Shown here: positions 13,057 to 25,403 of the stretch, piece by piece
Numbering within the stretch: the first letter of the stretch is position 1
Layout of the letters: each line of letters starts with the position of its first letter
From: Mycobacterium lacus
Lineage (GTDB): Bacteria; Actinomycetota; Actinomycetes; Mycobacteriales; Mycobacteriaceae
NCBI RefSeq assembly: GCF_010731535.1
Contig: NZ_AP022581.1
Coordinates: forward strand, 1,373,952 to 1,437,951
Reading direction: 5' to 3'
Length of the DNA stretch: 64,000 nt
The notes under the pieces: generated by a model
What the model was told of the DNA's origin: nothing
Database searches by the model: none
What the model saw: only the letters and a program-made list of their open reading frames with translations
Program-made: the position numbers and the translations under genes

Positions 13057-15024
13057 ATGACCCCGACCGCTCTCGAACTGACTGCCCCACAAGCTCCTAT
13101 CGACCGCGATCGAAGCACCGTAGGCCAACCGTTGACGTGGCGCGCGGCATTGTGGTCGGTGGTGTCCGTGCGTTGGGCGACGCTGGCACTGGCGCTGTTC
13201 TTGGCTGGGCTGGCGGCTCAGCTGAACGGTGCGCCCCAGACCGTGTGGTGGGCGCTGTATCTGGCCTGTTACCTCGGCGGCGGGTGGGGCTCCGCTTGGG
13301 CCGGTGCACAGGCGTTGCGGAACAAGGCCCTTGACGTGGACCTGCTGATGATCGTCGCGGCGATCGGAGCGGTCGCGATCGGGCAGATCTTCGACGGCGC
13401 CCTGCTGATCGTGATCTTCGCTACCTCGGGCGCGCTCGACGACGTCGCCACCAAACACACGGCGGATTCGGTCAAGGGCCTACTGAATCTCGCGCCGGAC
13501 CGGGCAGTGCTGGTCGCCGGCGACGGCAGCCAGCGGGTGGTGCCGGCCGGCGAGCTGGCGGTCGGTGACCAGGTCGTGGTGCGGCCGGGCGAGCGGATCC
13601 CCGCCGACGGCATCGTGGTGTCGGGGTCCTCCGAGGTCGACGAATGCTCGATCACCGGCGAATCGATGGCGGTGACCAAGGACAGTGGTGACGAGGTGTT
13701 CGCCGGCACCGTGAACGGGTCGGGGGTGCTGCAGCTGGTGGTGGCCCGCGACCCGTCGCAGACCGTGGTCGCCCGCATCGTCGAATTGGTGGCCGAGGCT
13801 TCGGCCACCAAGGCCAGGACCCAGCTCTTCATCGAGAAGATCGAGCAGCGTTACTCGGTGGGCGTGGTGGCGGCCACGCTCGCGCTTATCACCATCCCAT
13901 TGATGATGGGTGCCCAGCTGCAGCCAACGTTGTTGCGCGCCATGACTTTTATGATCGTGGCCTCGCCGTGCGCGGTGGTGCTGGCCACCATGCCACCGCT
14001 GCTTGCGGCGATCGCCAACGCGGGCCGACACGGGGTGCTGGTCAAATCCGCTGTGGTCGTCGAACAGCTCGCCGACACCAGCGTCGTCGCGTTGGACAAG
14101 ACCGGTACGCTGACGTGCGGTGCCCCGCGGGTGACGACCGTCGAACCGCTGAACCCCGACGTGGTCGACGTTCACAGGTTGCTCCAATTGGCCGCTGCCG
14201 CAGAACAATCCAGCGAGCACCCGCTCGGGCGGGCCATCGTCGAGGAGGCTCGCAGGCGCGGTATCGCCATCCCGGCCGCCGAGGACTTCCGCGCGTTGCC
14301 GGGCCGTGGGGTGCGCGCCACCGTGGGCCGCGATTTCGTCGAGGTGTGCAGCCCGCACAGCTACCGGGGCGCGCCGCTGCCCGAATTGGTGGCGATCCTT
14401 CAGGCCGGCGCCACTGCCGCGATCGTCCTGCGCGACGGCATCGCCGTCGGTGTGCTCGGACTCACCGATCAGGTGCGTCCCGACGCCGCGGAGTCCGTCG
14501 CGTCGCTGGCGGCGTTGACCTGCGCGCCGCCGATATTGCTGACGGGTGACAACGGGCGCGCGGCAACACGGGTCGCCCAGCACGCCGGGATCAGCGACGT
14601 GCGAGCCGCGCTGTTGCCCGAGCAGAAGGTCGAAGCGGTCCGTGGCCTGCAAGCCGGTGGTCACCGCGTCCTCCTCGTCGGCGACGGCGTCAACGATGCG
14701 CCCGCGATGGCCGCGGCCCGCACGTCGATCGCCATGGGCGCCGGTGCCGACCTGACCCTGCAGACCGCCGACGGCGTCACCGTCCGCGACGAACTGCACA
14801 CCATCCCGACGATCATCGGGTTGGCTCGCCAGGCTCGCCGGGTGGTGGGCGTCAACCTCGTCATCGCGGCCACGTTTATCGCCGCCTTGGTGTTGTGGGA
14901 CCTCTTCGGCCAGTTGCCGCTGCCGCTGGGTGTGGCCGGTCACGAGGGATCGACCATCCTCGTCGCCCTCAACGGCATGCGGTTGCTGACCAACCGTTCC
15001 TGGCGGGCCGCGGCGGGCAGGTGA
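13057..15024 (+). CDS. ctpD: CtpD, P1B4-type heavy-metal-exporting ATPase
   Basis: A 655-residue P-type ATPase. It has the phosphorylation motif DKTGT (Asp347), TGES, GDGVND, and transport-site motifs SPC (residues 303-305) and HEGST (629-633), which define the P1B4 group; the M. tuberculosis protein is linked to cobalt/iron export and redox survival. There is no N-terminal metal-binding domain. ATG 13057 is chosen over an upstream in-frame start at 12973 because the family N-terminus begins here. The two thioredoxin genes follow directly, as in Rv1469-Rv1471, suggesting a metal/redox stress unit. The AT-rich upstream region (12818-13056) contains imperfect inverted repeats that may be an operator. 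Confidence 0.95.
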   Translation: MTPTALELTAPQAPIDRDRSTVGQPLTWRAALWSVVSVRWATLALALFLAGLAAQLNGAPQTVWWALYLACYLGGGWGSAWAGAQALRNKALDVDLLMIVAAIGAVAIGQIFDGALLIVIFATSGALDDVATKHTADSVKGLLNLAPDRAVLVAGDGSQRVVPAGELAVGDQVVVRPGERIPADGIVVSGSSEVDECSITGESMAVTKDSGDEVFAGTVNGSGVLQLVVARDPSQTVVARIVELVAEASATKARTQLFIEKIEQRYSVGVVAATLALITIPLMMGAQLQPTLLRAMTFMIVASPCAVVLATMPPLLAAIANAGRHGVLVKSAVVVEQLADTSVVALDKTGTLTCGAPRVTTVEPLNPDVVDVHRLLQLAAAAEQSSEHPLGRAIVEEARRRGIAIPAAEDFRALPGRGVRATVGRDFVEVCSPHSYRGAPLPELVAILQAGATAAIVLRDGIAVGVLGLTDQVRPDAAESVASLAALTCAPPILLTGDNGRAATRVAQHAGISDVRAALLPEQKVEAVRGLQAGGHRVLLVGDGVNDAPAMAAARTSIAMGAGADLTLQTADGVTVRDELHTIPTIIGLARQARRVVGVNLVIAATFIAALVLWDLFGQLPLPLGVAGHEGSTILVALNGMRLLTNRSWRAAAGR

Positions 15025-15044
15025 GTTCAGTACGCTAGCGCGAC

Positions 15045-15410
15045 GTGGGTACCCGAGATCTCACTGCCGAGAACTTCAAGAGGACCATCAACAGCAACGA
15101 CAACGTGCTCGTCTACTTTTGGGCACCGTTGTGCGCACCGTGCGACGTCTTCACACCGACCTACCAGGCGTCGTCGGAGAAGAACTTCGACATCGTGCAC
15201 GGCAAGGTCAACTTCGAAACCGAGCAGGAGCTCACATCGGTGGCCCAGGTCACGTTGTTGCCCACGCTGATGGCCTTCAAGAAGGGGAAGCTGGTGTTCA
15301 AGCAAGCCGGCATCGCCAATCCCGCGGTGATGGACGAGCTGGTCCGCCACCTCAGGGCGTACAGGTTCAAGGTCGAGTCGTCCCCGCCAGCCCAGCAAGG
15401 CTTGCTGTGA
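15045..15410 (+). CDS. trxA: Thioredoxin TrxA with a CAPC active site
   Basis: A 121-residue thioredoxin-fold protein, 20 bases after ctpD. The active site is Cys30-Ala-Pro-Cys33 (WAPLCAPC) in place of the usual CGPC, and the cis-proline region LLPTLMAFKKG is intact. The start is GTG 15045. It is the likely orthologue of Rv1470, which I recall as having an atypical active site and little activity with thioredoxin reductase. It may serve as a specialised redox partner of the neighbouring metal transporter, but this is inference. Confidence 0.9.
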   Translation: MGTRDLTAENFKRTINSNDNVLVYFWAPLCAPCDVFTPTYQASSEKNFDIVHGKVNFETEQELTSVAQVTLLPTLMAFKKGKLVFKQAGIANPAVMDELVRHLRAYRFKVESSPPAQQGLL

Positions 15411-15461
15411 TCTCACCCGCTTCAGGGAACAAGGACGGCGCCTCGCGGTGTTTGCACCCCT

Positions 15462-15812
15462 ATGACTACCCAAGACCTCACTGCTGCGCAGTTCAACGAA
15501 ACGATCAACGGCAACGACATGGTGCTCGTGGACTTCTGGGCGTCCTGGTGCGGCCCGTGTCGCGCGTTCGCGCCGACGTTCAAGGCGTCGTCGGAGAAGC
15601 ACCCCGACGTGGTGTTCGCCAAGGTCGACACCGAGGCCGAGCAAGAGCTGGCCGCCGCCGCCCAGATCCGATCCATCCCCACGCTGATGGCCTTCAAGAA
15701 GGGCAAGCTGTTGTTCAACCAGGCCGGTGCCCTCCCGCCGGCAGCCCTAGAGGACCTGGTGCAGCAGCTCAAGGCCTACGACGTGGATGGCGCACCGGCC
15801 GAACAGGCGTGA
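15462..15812 (+). CDS. trxB: Thioredoxin TrxB with a canonical CGPC site
   Basis: A 116-residue thioredoxin with the standard active site WCGPC (Cys30 and Cys33) and the cis-proline loop SIPTLMAFKKG. It resembles the preceding gene along its length, so the pair probably arose by tandem duplication with divergence of the active site. It reduces protein disulfides in the cytosol, normally recharged by thioredoxin reductase. It is the likely orthologue of Rv1471 (trxB1). A separate signal upstream is not obvious; co-transcription with ctpD and trxA is likely. Confidence 0.93.
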   Translation: MTTQDLTAAQFNETINGNDMVLVDFWASWCGPCRAFAPTFKASSEKHPDVVFAKVDTEAEQELAAAAQIRSIPTLMAFKKGKLLFNQAGALPPAALEDLVQQLKAYDVDGAPAEQA

Positions 15813-15851
15813 TCTCGAGGGGCCGGGCGACCTTACAGGTACCTTTCAAAG

Positions 15852-16661
15852 GTGAGTTTGGTCCTCGTTGAACACCCGCGACCCGAGATCGCGCTGATCA
15901 CCCTTAACCGGCCCGAGCGGATGAACTCCATGGCATTCGACGTCATGGTGCCGCTTAAGGAGGCCCTCGAGAAGGTCACCTACGACAACGCCGTGCGGGT
16001 GGTCGTGCTGACCGGCGCGGGTCGGGGATTCTCCTCGGGCGCAGATCACAAGTCGGCGGGCACGGTGCCGCACGTCGAGCAATTGACGCGGCCGACCTAC
16101 GCGCTGCGCTCCATGGAGCTGCTCGACGACGTCATCCTGGCGTTGCGACGGATGCACCAACCCGTGATCGCCGCGGTCAACGGCCCGGCCATCGGCGGTG
16201 GGCTGTGCCTGGCGCTGGCCGCCGACATCCGGGTGGCCTCGACCAGCGCCTACTTTCGGGCGGCCGGCATCAACAACGGGCTGACCGCCAGCGAGCTGGG
16301 CCTGAGCTACCTGCTGCCCAGGGCCATCGGATCGTCGCGGGCGTTCGAGATCATGCTGACCGGCCGCGACGTCAGCGCCGAGGAGGCCGAGCGGATCGGG
16401 CTGGTGTCGTGTCAGGTCCCGCCGGGCCAGCTGCTGGACACCTGCTATGCGATCGCCGCACGGATGGCGGCGTTCTCGCGGCCGGGAATCGAGTTGACCA
16501 AACGCACGCTATGGGGTGGACTGGACGCCGCCAGCCTGGAAGGGCACATGCAGGCCGAGGGCCTGGGGCAGCTCTTCGTCCGCCTGCTCACCGCCAACTT
16601 CGAAGAAGCGGTCGCCGCGCGCGCCGAGAAGCGGCCGGCGGTGTTCACCGACGACAAGTAG
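15852..16661 (+). CDS. echA12: Enoyl-CoA hydratase/isomerase EchA12
   Basis: A 269-residue crotonase-fold protein. The oxyanion-hole segments are present: GRGFSSGADHK in the first and NGPAIGGGLCLALAAD in the second. It begins at GTG 15852, a little after trxB, in the same order as Rv1470-Rv1472. It may hydrate or isomerise enoyl-CoA in lipid metabolism; the catalytic glutamate pair of classic hydratases is not clear by eye, so specific activity is uncertain. Confidence 0.9.
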   Translation: MSLVLVEHPRPEIALITLNRPERMNSMAFDVMVPLKEALEKVTYDNAVRVVVLTGAGRGFSSGADHKSAGTVPHVEQLTRPTYALRSMELLDDVILALRRMHQPVIAAVNGPAIGGGLCLALAADIRVASTSAYFRAAGINNGLTASELGLSYLLPRAIGSSRAFEIMLTGRDVSAEEAERIGLVSCQVPPGQLLDTCYAIAARMAAFSRPGIELTKRTLWGGLDAASLEGHMQAEGLGQLFVRLLTANFEEAVAARAEKRPAVFTDDK

Positions 16662-16727
16662 GTCCGGCGACGATGCAGGCCGAGATTGGCCTGAGGAGGA
16701 GCCGGACAATGAGCAAGAGGAGCGATT

Positions 16728-18356
<1,629 letters not shown>

Positions 18357-18453
18357 GCCACGGCGCGGCAGGTGTTTTCGCCCAAAAGCGGCCCGCGGGC
18401 GGCAGCAGGTTCCTACGCTAGGTCCCGGAGATCGGCACCATGTGGAGGTAGCG

Positions 18454-18645
18454 ATGCGGAAGTCAAAGAAGACCCGCGATCAGTTATTGCACGAGTTGCG
18501 CAACGCCTACGAGGGTGGGGCCAGCATCCGCAATCTCGCGGCCACCACCGGCCGGTCCTACGGATCCGTCCACAGCATGCTGCGCGAGTCGGGTACCACG
18601 ATGCGCAGCCGCGGCGGCCCGAACCACCGTTCGCGGCCCCGGTAG
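18454..18645 (+). CDS. Small helix-turn-helix protein (Rv1473A-like)
   Basis: A 63-residue basic protein with a helix-turn-helix (IRNLAATTGRSYGSVHSMLR) resembling helix-turn-helix segments of transposase-like and sigma-like regulators. The ATG at 18454 is preceded by GGAGGTAGCG, a good ribosome-binding site, and is preferred over GTG 18442. The length matches Rv1473A, a predicted transcriptional regulator beside the ABC-F gene. It may regulate its neighbour, but no target is known. Confidence 0.85.
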   Translation: MRKSKKTRDQLLHELRNAYEGGASIRNLAATTGRSYGSVHSMLRESGTTMRSRGGPNHRSRPR

Positions 18646-18647
18646 CC

Positions 18648-18707
18648 GCCGACCGTGAATCTGACGACCCCGCACCGGAGTGTCGCGTCGTCGGATTCAC
18701 GGTCGGC
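18648..18707. repeat. Long inverted repeat between convergent genes
   Basis: Two 21-base arms (18648-18668 and 18687-18707) are reverse complements with one mismatch, separated by 18 bases. The arms begin GCCGACCGTGAATC. The structure lies between the end of the HTH gene and the end of the TetR gene, and the right arm covers the TetR stop codon. A bidirectional terminator is the simplest reading, though no T-run follows; a short palindromic repeat element is the alternative. Confidence 0.7.
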
Positions 18708-19260
18708 GCACCGAATTCTCCACCAGGTCGAGCACGGCGCTAAGCCGCCGCGGGTCTTCACCGGAGGCCAGCCGGGCCACCAATCCGTCGAGAACCAGGT
18801 CCAGGTAGCACTGCAACACTTCGCTGGGAACGTCGTCGCGCACCCGGTGGGCCTGCTTCTGCCGGCGCAGCCGCTCGGTCGTCGCCGCTGCCAACTCCGC
18901 GGAACGCTCCGCCCAGCCGCGGCTGAACTCCGGGTCGTTGCGCAGCTTGCGCGCGATCTCCAACCTGGTGGCCAGCCAGTCGTATTGATCGGGCGCGGCG
19001 AGCATGTCGCGCATCACCTGGATGAGTCCCTCGCGCGACGCCACATGGGCCATCCGTTCGGCATCCTGGCGCGCCAGCGCGAAAAACAGCGCGTCCTTGT
19101 CCCGGAAGTGGTGAAAGATCGCACCGCGCGACAAACCGATGGCGTGTTCAAGACGCCGGACCGTGGCCTTGTCATAGCCATATTCGGCGAAGCAACGGCG
19201 AGCGCCGTCGAGGATCTGACGGCGGCGAGCCGCCAGATGGTCCTCGCTGACTCTGGGCAC
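18697..19260 (-). CDS. TetR-family regulator, AcnR-like
   Basis: A 187-residue TetR repressor with an N-terminal helix-turn-helix (ATVRRLEHAIGLSRGAIFHH) and an all-helical ligand-binding domain. It lies 21 bases downstream of acn on the same strand, the arrangement in corynebacteria where AcnR represses acn. A sequence fitting the AcnR consensus sits upstream of acn (22187-22202), supporting autoregulation of the acn unit. It is the likely Rv1474c orthologue. Confidence 0.9.
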   Translation of the reverse strand: MPRVSEDHLAARRRQILDGARRCFAEYGYDKATVRRLEHAIGLSRGAIFHHFRDKDALFFALARQDAERMAHVASREGLIQVMRDMLAAPDQYDWLATRLEIARKLRNDPEFSRGWAERSAELAAATTERLRRQKQAHRVRDDVPSEVLQCYLDLVLDGLVARLASGEDPRRLSAVLDLVENSVRRP

Positions 19261-19281
19261 GGGTTTGCGTGACGTCCGGTC

Positions 19282-22182
<2,901 letters not shown>

Positions 22183-22186
22183 TTAA

Positions 22187-22202
22187 CAGTACGCTTGTCC
22201 TG
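22187..22202 (-). promoter_or_regulatory. AcnR-type operator upstream of acn
   Basis: On the acn strand this reads CAGGACAAGCGTACTG and fits every fixed position of the AcnR consensus CAGNACnnncGTACTG, as recalled from C. glutamicum work that also noted it upstream of acn genes of related genera. It lies about 74 bases upstream of the acn start, where a promoter is expected. The TetR gene after acn is the candidate binder. Confidence 0.75.
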
Positions 22203-22316
22203 TATTGAGGCGGCCCGGCAGTCGCACCTAGCAGTCTTGTCGCCTGCGGCGCGTGGTGGAAGGCCCTCCCGCCGGGTCGCGTACGGTGCCTGTAGCACTC
22301 CGGGAGGAAGGACACG

Positions 22317-22868
22317 ATGACCGGGCAAGGCGTATCCCAGACAATGCCGGTCCTGCCGGTCTACATCCCGCAAGACGTCGACATGACCGCAATCAAGGCC
22401 GAGGTCGCCGCGGTCGGCGTCAGTGCGCCACCGGCGGCGATGCCGGGGCTGCTCGAGGTGGTCGACCACGCTCGCGCCGAGGGCATCGACCTCAAGATCG
22501 TGGTGCTCGACCACAACCCGCCGAACGACACGCCCTTGCGCGATATCGCGACCGTCGTCGGCGCCGACTATCCGGACGCCACGGTATTGACGCTCAGCCC
22601 GAACTACGTCGGCTCCTACAGCACGCAATTCCCGCGCGTCACCCTGGAAGCCGGGGAAGACATCTCCAAAACCGGCAACCCGGTGCACTCGGCGCAGAAT
22701 TTCTTGGGTGAGCTGAACAGTCCCGAGTTTCCCTGGACGGCCTTGACCATTGTCTTGCTGATCGGGGTGCTCGCGGCAGCCGTCGGCACCCGGTTGATGC
22801 AGCTGCGCAGTAAGCGATCAGCAACGTCTGCCGAGCCCGCCGAATCGCGAGCGGGAGAACCCAGCTAG
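22317..22868 (+). CDS. Single-pass membrane protein (Rv1476-like)
   Basis: A 183-residue conserved actinobacterial protein. The soluble part (residues 1-138) has a pattern seen in TPM-like or repair-phosphatase-like families but no motif I can name. One membrane helix (about 141-159, LTIVLLIGVLAAAVGTRL) is followed by a basic tail. ATG 22317 follows GGAGGAAGG. It precedes ripA in the same orientation with a 249-base gap and its own regulatory region. The function is unknown. Confidence 0.85.
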   Translation: MTGQGVSQTMPVLPVYIPQDVDMTAIKAEVAAVGVSAPPAAMPGLLEVVDHARAEGIDLKIVVLDHNPPNDTPLRDIATVVGADYPDATVLTLSPNYVGSYSTQFPRVTLEAGEDISKTGNPVHSAQNFLGELNSPEFPWTALTIVLLIGVLAAAVGTRLMQLRSKRSATSAEPAESRAGEPS

Positions 22869-22943
22869 GCCTTTAGCCTGGTGCATCCGGCTCGGGTGGC
22901 GCGCGTACAGTGGGCCCGTTTCTCTGTGCGGCAAACACCACAG

Positions 22944-22959
22944 GTCACCGTTTGGTCAC
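22944..22959. promoter_or_regulatory. Possible MtrA box upstream of ripA
   Basis: A direct repeat GTCAC-N6-GTCAC (11-base period), about 160 bases upstream of ripA. MtrA response regulators of actinobacteria bind direct repeats of this kind, and ripA is a reported MtrA target in mycobacteria. Two further repeats TGTGAC-N-TACG occur at 22986 and 23013. The assignment is from pattern only. Confidence 0.4.
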
Positions 22960-23117
22960 ATTAAACGCACGTCCAGAGTGCAGTTTGTGACTTACGTTTC
23001 CATAGCGTCAGATGTGACGTACGGTGCAAATGATGCTTGTGATGTCTTTGGCGCTTTGCCGGTGAATCCTGGGGCTGGCGCCTTTGTCCGAGGTGAGCCA
23101 TAGGAGATCTGAGCCGA

Positions 23118-24536
23118 ATGAAACGGAACAGCCGTGGCTCTGCGACATCTCCGGCCGCGAGGTTGGCGCGGCCGGCGATTCCGGCGGTGGTGAGCGTGGC
23201 CCTGCTGGTGTGCACGCCGGGACTGGCCGCAGCTGATCAGGGTGCCGACACGATGGCGGCGCTGATCGCCGACGTCGCCAAGGCGAACCAGCGGCTAGAA
23301 GACCTCAGCGCCGAAGTCGAGATCGAGCAGGAAGCCGTGAACAAGGCCTTGGTCGACGTGGAGACCGCCCGGGACAACGCGGCCGCTGCCGAACACGACC
23401 TCGAGGTCAGTCAGCGGGCGGTCGGGGACGCCAATGCGGCCATCGCCGCAGCTCAACACCGGTTCGACAGCTTCGCGGCGGCCACCTACATGAACGGTCC
23501 GTCGGGCAGCTATCTGAGCGCGACCAGCCCCGACGAGATCATCGCCACCGCGACCGCCGCCAAGACCCTGACCGCCAGTTCACAGGCGGTGATGGCCAAC
23601 CTGCAGCGGGCCCGGACCGAGCAGGTGAACAAGGAGTCGGCGGCACGGCTGGCCAAGCAGAAGGCCGACAAGGCCGCCGCCGATGCCGCGGCCAGCCAGG
23701 ATGCCGCGGTGGCGGCGATGAACGAGACCAAGCGCAAGTTCGACGAGCAGCGTGCGGAGGTCAACCGGCTGGCCGCCGAGCGCGATGCGGCGCAAGCCAG
23801 ACTGCAGGCGGCTAGGCTCGTGGCCTGGTCCTCGGCCGGCGGGCAGGGTGCGCCGCCTCCGGATGGCATGTGGGATCCCGGAGCCGGGCCGGGCGGTGGC
23901 CGTCGGTGGGACGGCTGGGACCCCACGCTGCCCATGATTCCCAGCGCCAACATTCCCGGCGACCCGATCGCGGTGGTCAACCAGGTGTTGGGCTACTCGG
24001 CGACGTCGGCGCAGGTCACCGCCCAAATGGGGCGGAACTTCCTGCAGCAATTGGGCATCTTGCGGCCCACCGACACGGGCATCACCAACGCCCCCACGGG
24101 TACGACCCAGGGCAGGATTCCGCGGGTATATGGGCGGCAGGCCTCCGAATACGTCATCCGGCGCGGGATGTCCCAGATCGGCGTGCCGTATTCCTGGGGT
24201 GGCGGCAATGCCGCGGGTCCGAGCAAAGGAATCGATTCCGGGGCCAATATCGTCGGCTTCGACTGTTCGGGACTGGTCTTGTACTCGTTCGCCGGGGTGG
24301 GCATCAAGCTGCCGCACTACTCGGGCTCGCAATATAACTTGGGCCGCAAGATCCCGGCCTCGCAGATGCGCCGCGGCGACGTCATTTTCTACGGGCCCGG
24401 CGGCAGCCAGCACGTGACGATCTACCTCGGCGACGGCCAGATGCTCGAGGCCCCCGACATCGGGTTGAAGGTTCGCGTTGCGCCCGTGCGCACCAGCGGT
24501 ATGACGCCCTTCGTGGTCCGGTATATCGAATACTGA
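23118..24536 (+). CDS. ripA: RipA, secreted peptidoglycan endopeptidase (NlpC/P60)
   Basis: A 472-residue exported hydrolase that cleaves the peptide bridge within peptidoglycan and is needed for daughter-cell separation. It has a signal peptide (about residues 1-40, ending GLAAADQG), a long alanine-rich coiled-coil prodomain (about 45-230), a Gly/Pro-rich linker, and a C-terminal NlpC/P60 domain. Catalytic Cys383 (GFDCSGL), His432 (SQHVTIYLG) and Glu444 match the numbering of M. tuberculosis RipA. ripB follows ten bases later. Confidence 0.97.
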   Translation: MKRNSRGSATSPAARLARPAIPAVVSVALLVCTPGLAAADQGADTMAALIADVAKANQRLEDLSAEVEIEQEAVNKALVDVETARDNAAAAEHDLEVSQRAVGDANAAIAAAQHRFDSFAAATYMNGPSGSYLSATSPDEIIATATAAKTLTASSQAVMANLQRARTEQVNKESAARLAKQKADKAAADAAASQDAAVAAMNETKRKFDEQRAEVNRLAAERDAAQARLQAARLVAWSSAGGQGAPPPDGMWDPGAGPGGGRRWDGWDPTLPMIPSANIPGDPIAVVNQVLGYSATSAQVTAQMGRNFLQQLGILRPTDTGITNAPTGTTQGRIPRVYGRQASEYVIRRGMSQIGVPYSWGGGNAAGPSKGIDSGANIVGFDCSGLVLYSFAGVGIKLPHYSGSQYNLGRKIPASQMRRGDVIFYGPGGSQHVTIYLGDGQMLEAPDIGLKVRVAPVRTSGMTPFVVRYIEY

Positions 24537-24545
24537 CGAGGATCC

Positions 24546-25265
24546 ATGCGCCACAAGCTTTTTCGCCTGACCACCCTGGGCTGGATCGTCGCGACGGTGA
24601 CCGGGCTGATGACATCCGTCGCGGCTCCCGCCACGGCCGACCCGGGCGAGTGGGATCCCACGCTGCCGGCGGCGGTCAGTGCGGGCGCTCCCGGAGATCC
24701 GCTCGCCGTCGCCAATGCCTCGCTGCAGGCCACCGCCCAGGCCACCCAAACCACCCTCGATTTGGGCAGGCAATTTCTTGGCGGGCTGGGGATCAACCTC
24801 GGCGGCGGTAACGCCCCCGCCGCCAACAACACCAGCGGAAGCCGGATCCCGCGGGCCAACGGCCGGCAGGCTATCGAGTACGTGATCCGCCGCGCCGGCT
24901 CGCAGCTGGGGGTGCCGTACTCGTGGGGCGGCGGCACGCTGGAGGGCCCCAGCAGGGGCGTCGACTCCGGCGCGGGCACGGTCGGCTTCGACTGCTCGGG
25001 CCTGATGCGGTACGCCTTCGCGGGGGTTGGCGTGCTGATCCCGCGGTTTTCCGGCGACCAGTACAACGCTGGCAAGCACATTCCTCCCTCGCAGGCCAGA
25101 CGTGGCGACCTGATCTTTTACGGCCCGGGTGGCGGCCAGCACGTCACCCTCTACCTGGGCAACGGTCAGATGCTGGAGGCATCCGGAAGCGCCGGCAAGG
25201 TCACCATCAGCCCGGTGCGCAAGGCCGGCATGACGCCTTTTGTGACCCGGATCATCGACTACTGA
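24546..25265 (+). CDS. ripB: RipB, secreted peptidoglycan endopeptidase (NlpC/P60)
   Basis: A 239-residue NlpC/P60 hydrolase with signal peptide (about 1-33, ending SVAAPATA) and no coiled-coil prodomain, unlike RipA. The catalytic residues are Cys150 (GFDCSGL), His199 and Glu211. The catalytic domain is strongly similar to that of ripA, suggesting tandem duplication. Gene order ripA-ripB-moxR1 matches Rv1477-Rv1479. It acts in the cell wall. Confidence 0.96.
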   Translation: MRHKLFRLTTLGWIVATVTGLMTSVAAPATADPGEWDPTLPAAVSAGAPGDPLAVANASLQATAQATQTTLDLGRQFLGGLGINLGGGNAPAANNTSGSRIPRANGRQAIEYVIRRAGSQLGVPYSWGGGTLEGPSRGVDSGAGTVGFDCSGLMRYAFAGVGVLIPRFSGDQYNAGKHIPPSQARRGDLIFYGPGGGQHVTLYLGNGQMLEASGSAGKVTISPVRKAGMTPFVTRIIDY

Positions 25266-25403
25266 CCGAGGCGCGATTTGCTGGGGGACCCGCGGCGTCG
25301 ACGGAATCCGGCAGGCCTGGAATAGTTGAACGCGGGCACGTCGCTGCCCCGCGACATGTGTCGTGCCGGTAGTCGTGTCCGAATGAGCTGTGGAGGGTTA
25401 TTG

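Noticed and set aside
23030..23117. A GGTGAATCCTGGGGC stretch before ripA that recalls ydaO-type (c-di-AMP) leaders
   Set aside because: Only about 90 bases of leader fit, and the conserved riboswitch core could not be found; a covariance-model search would be decisive.
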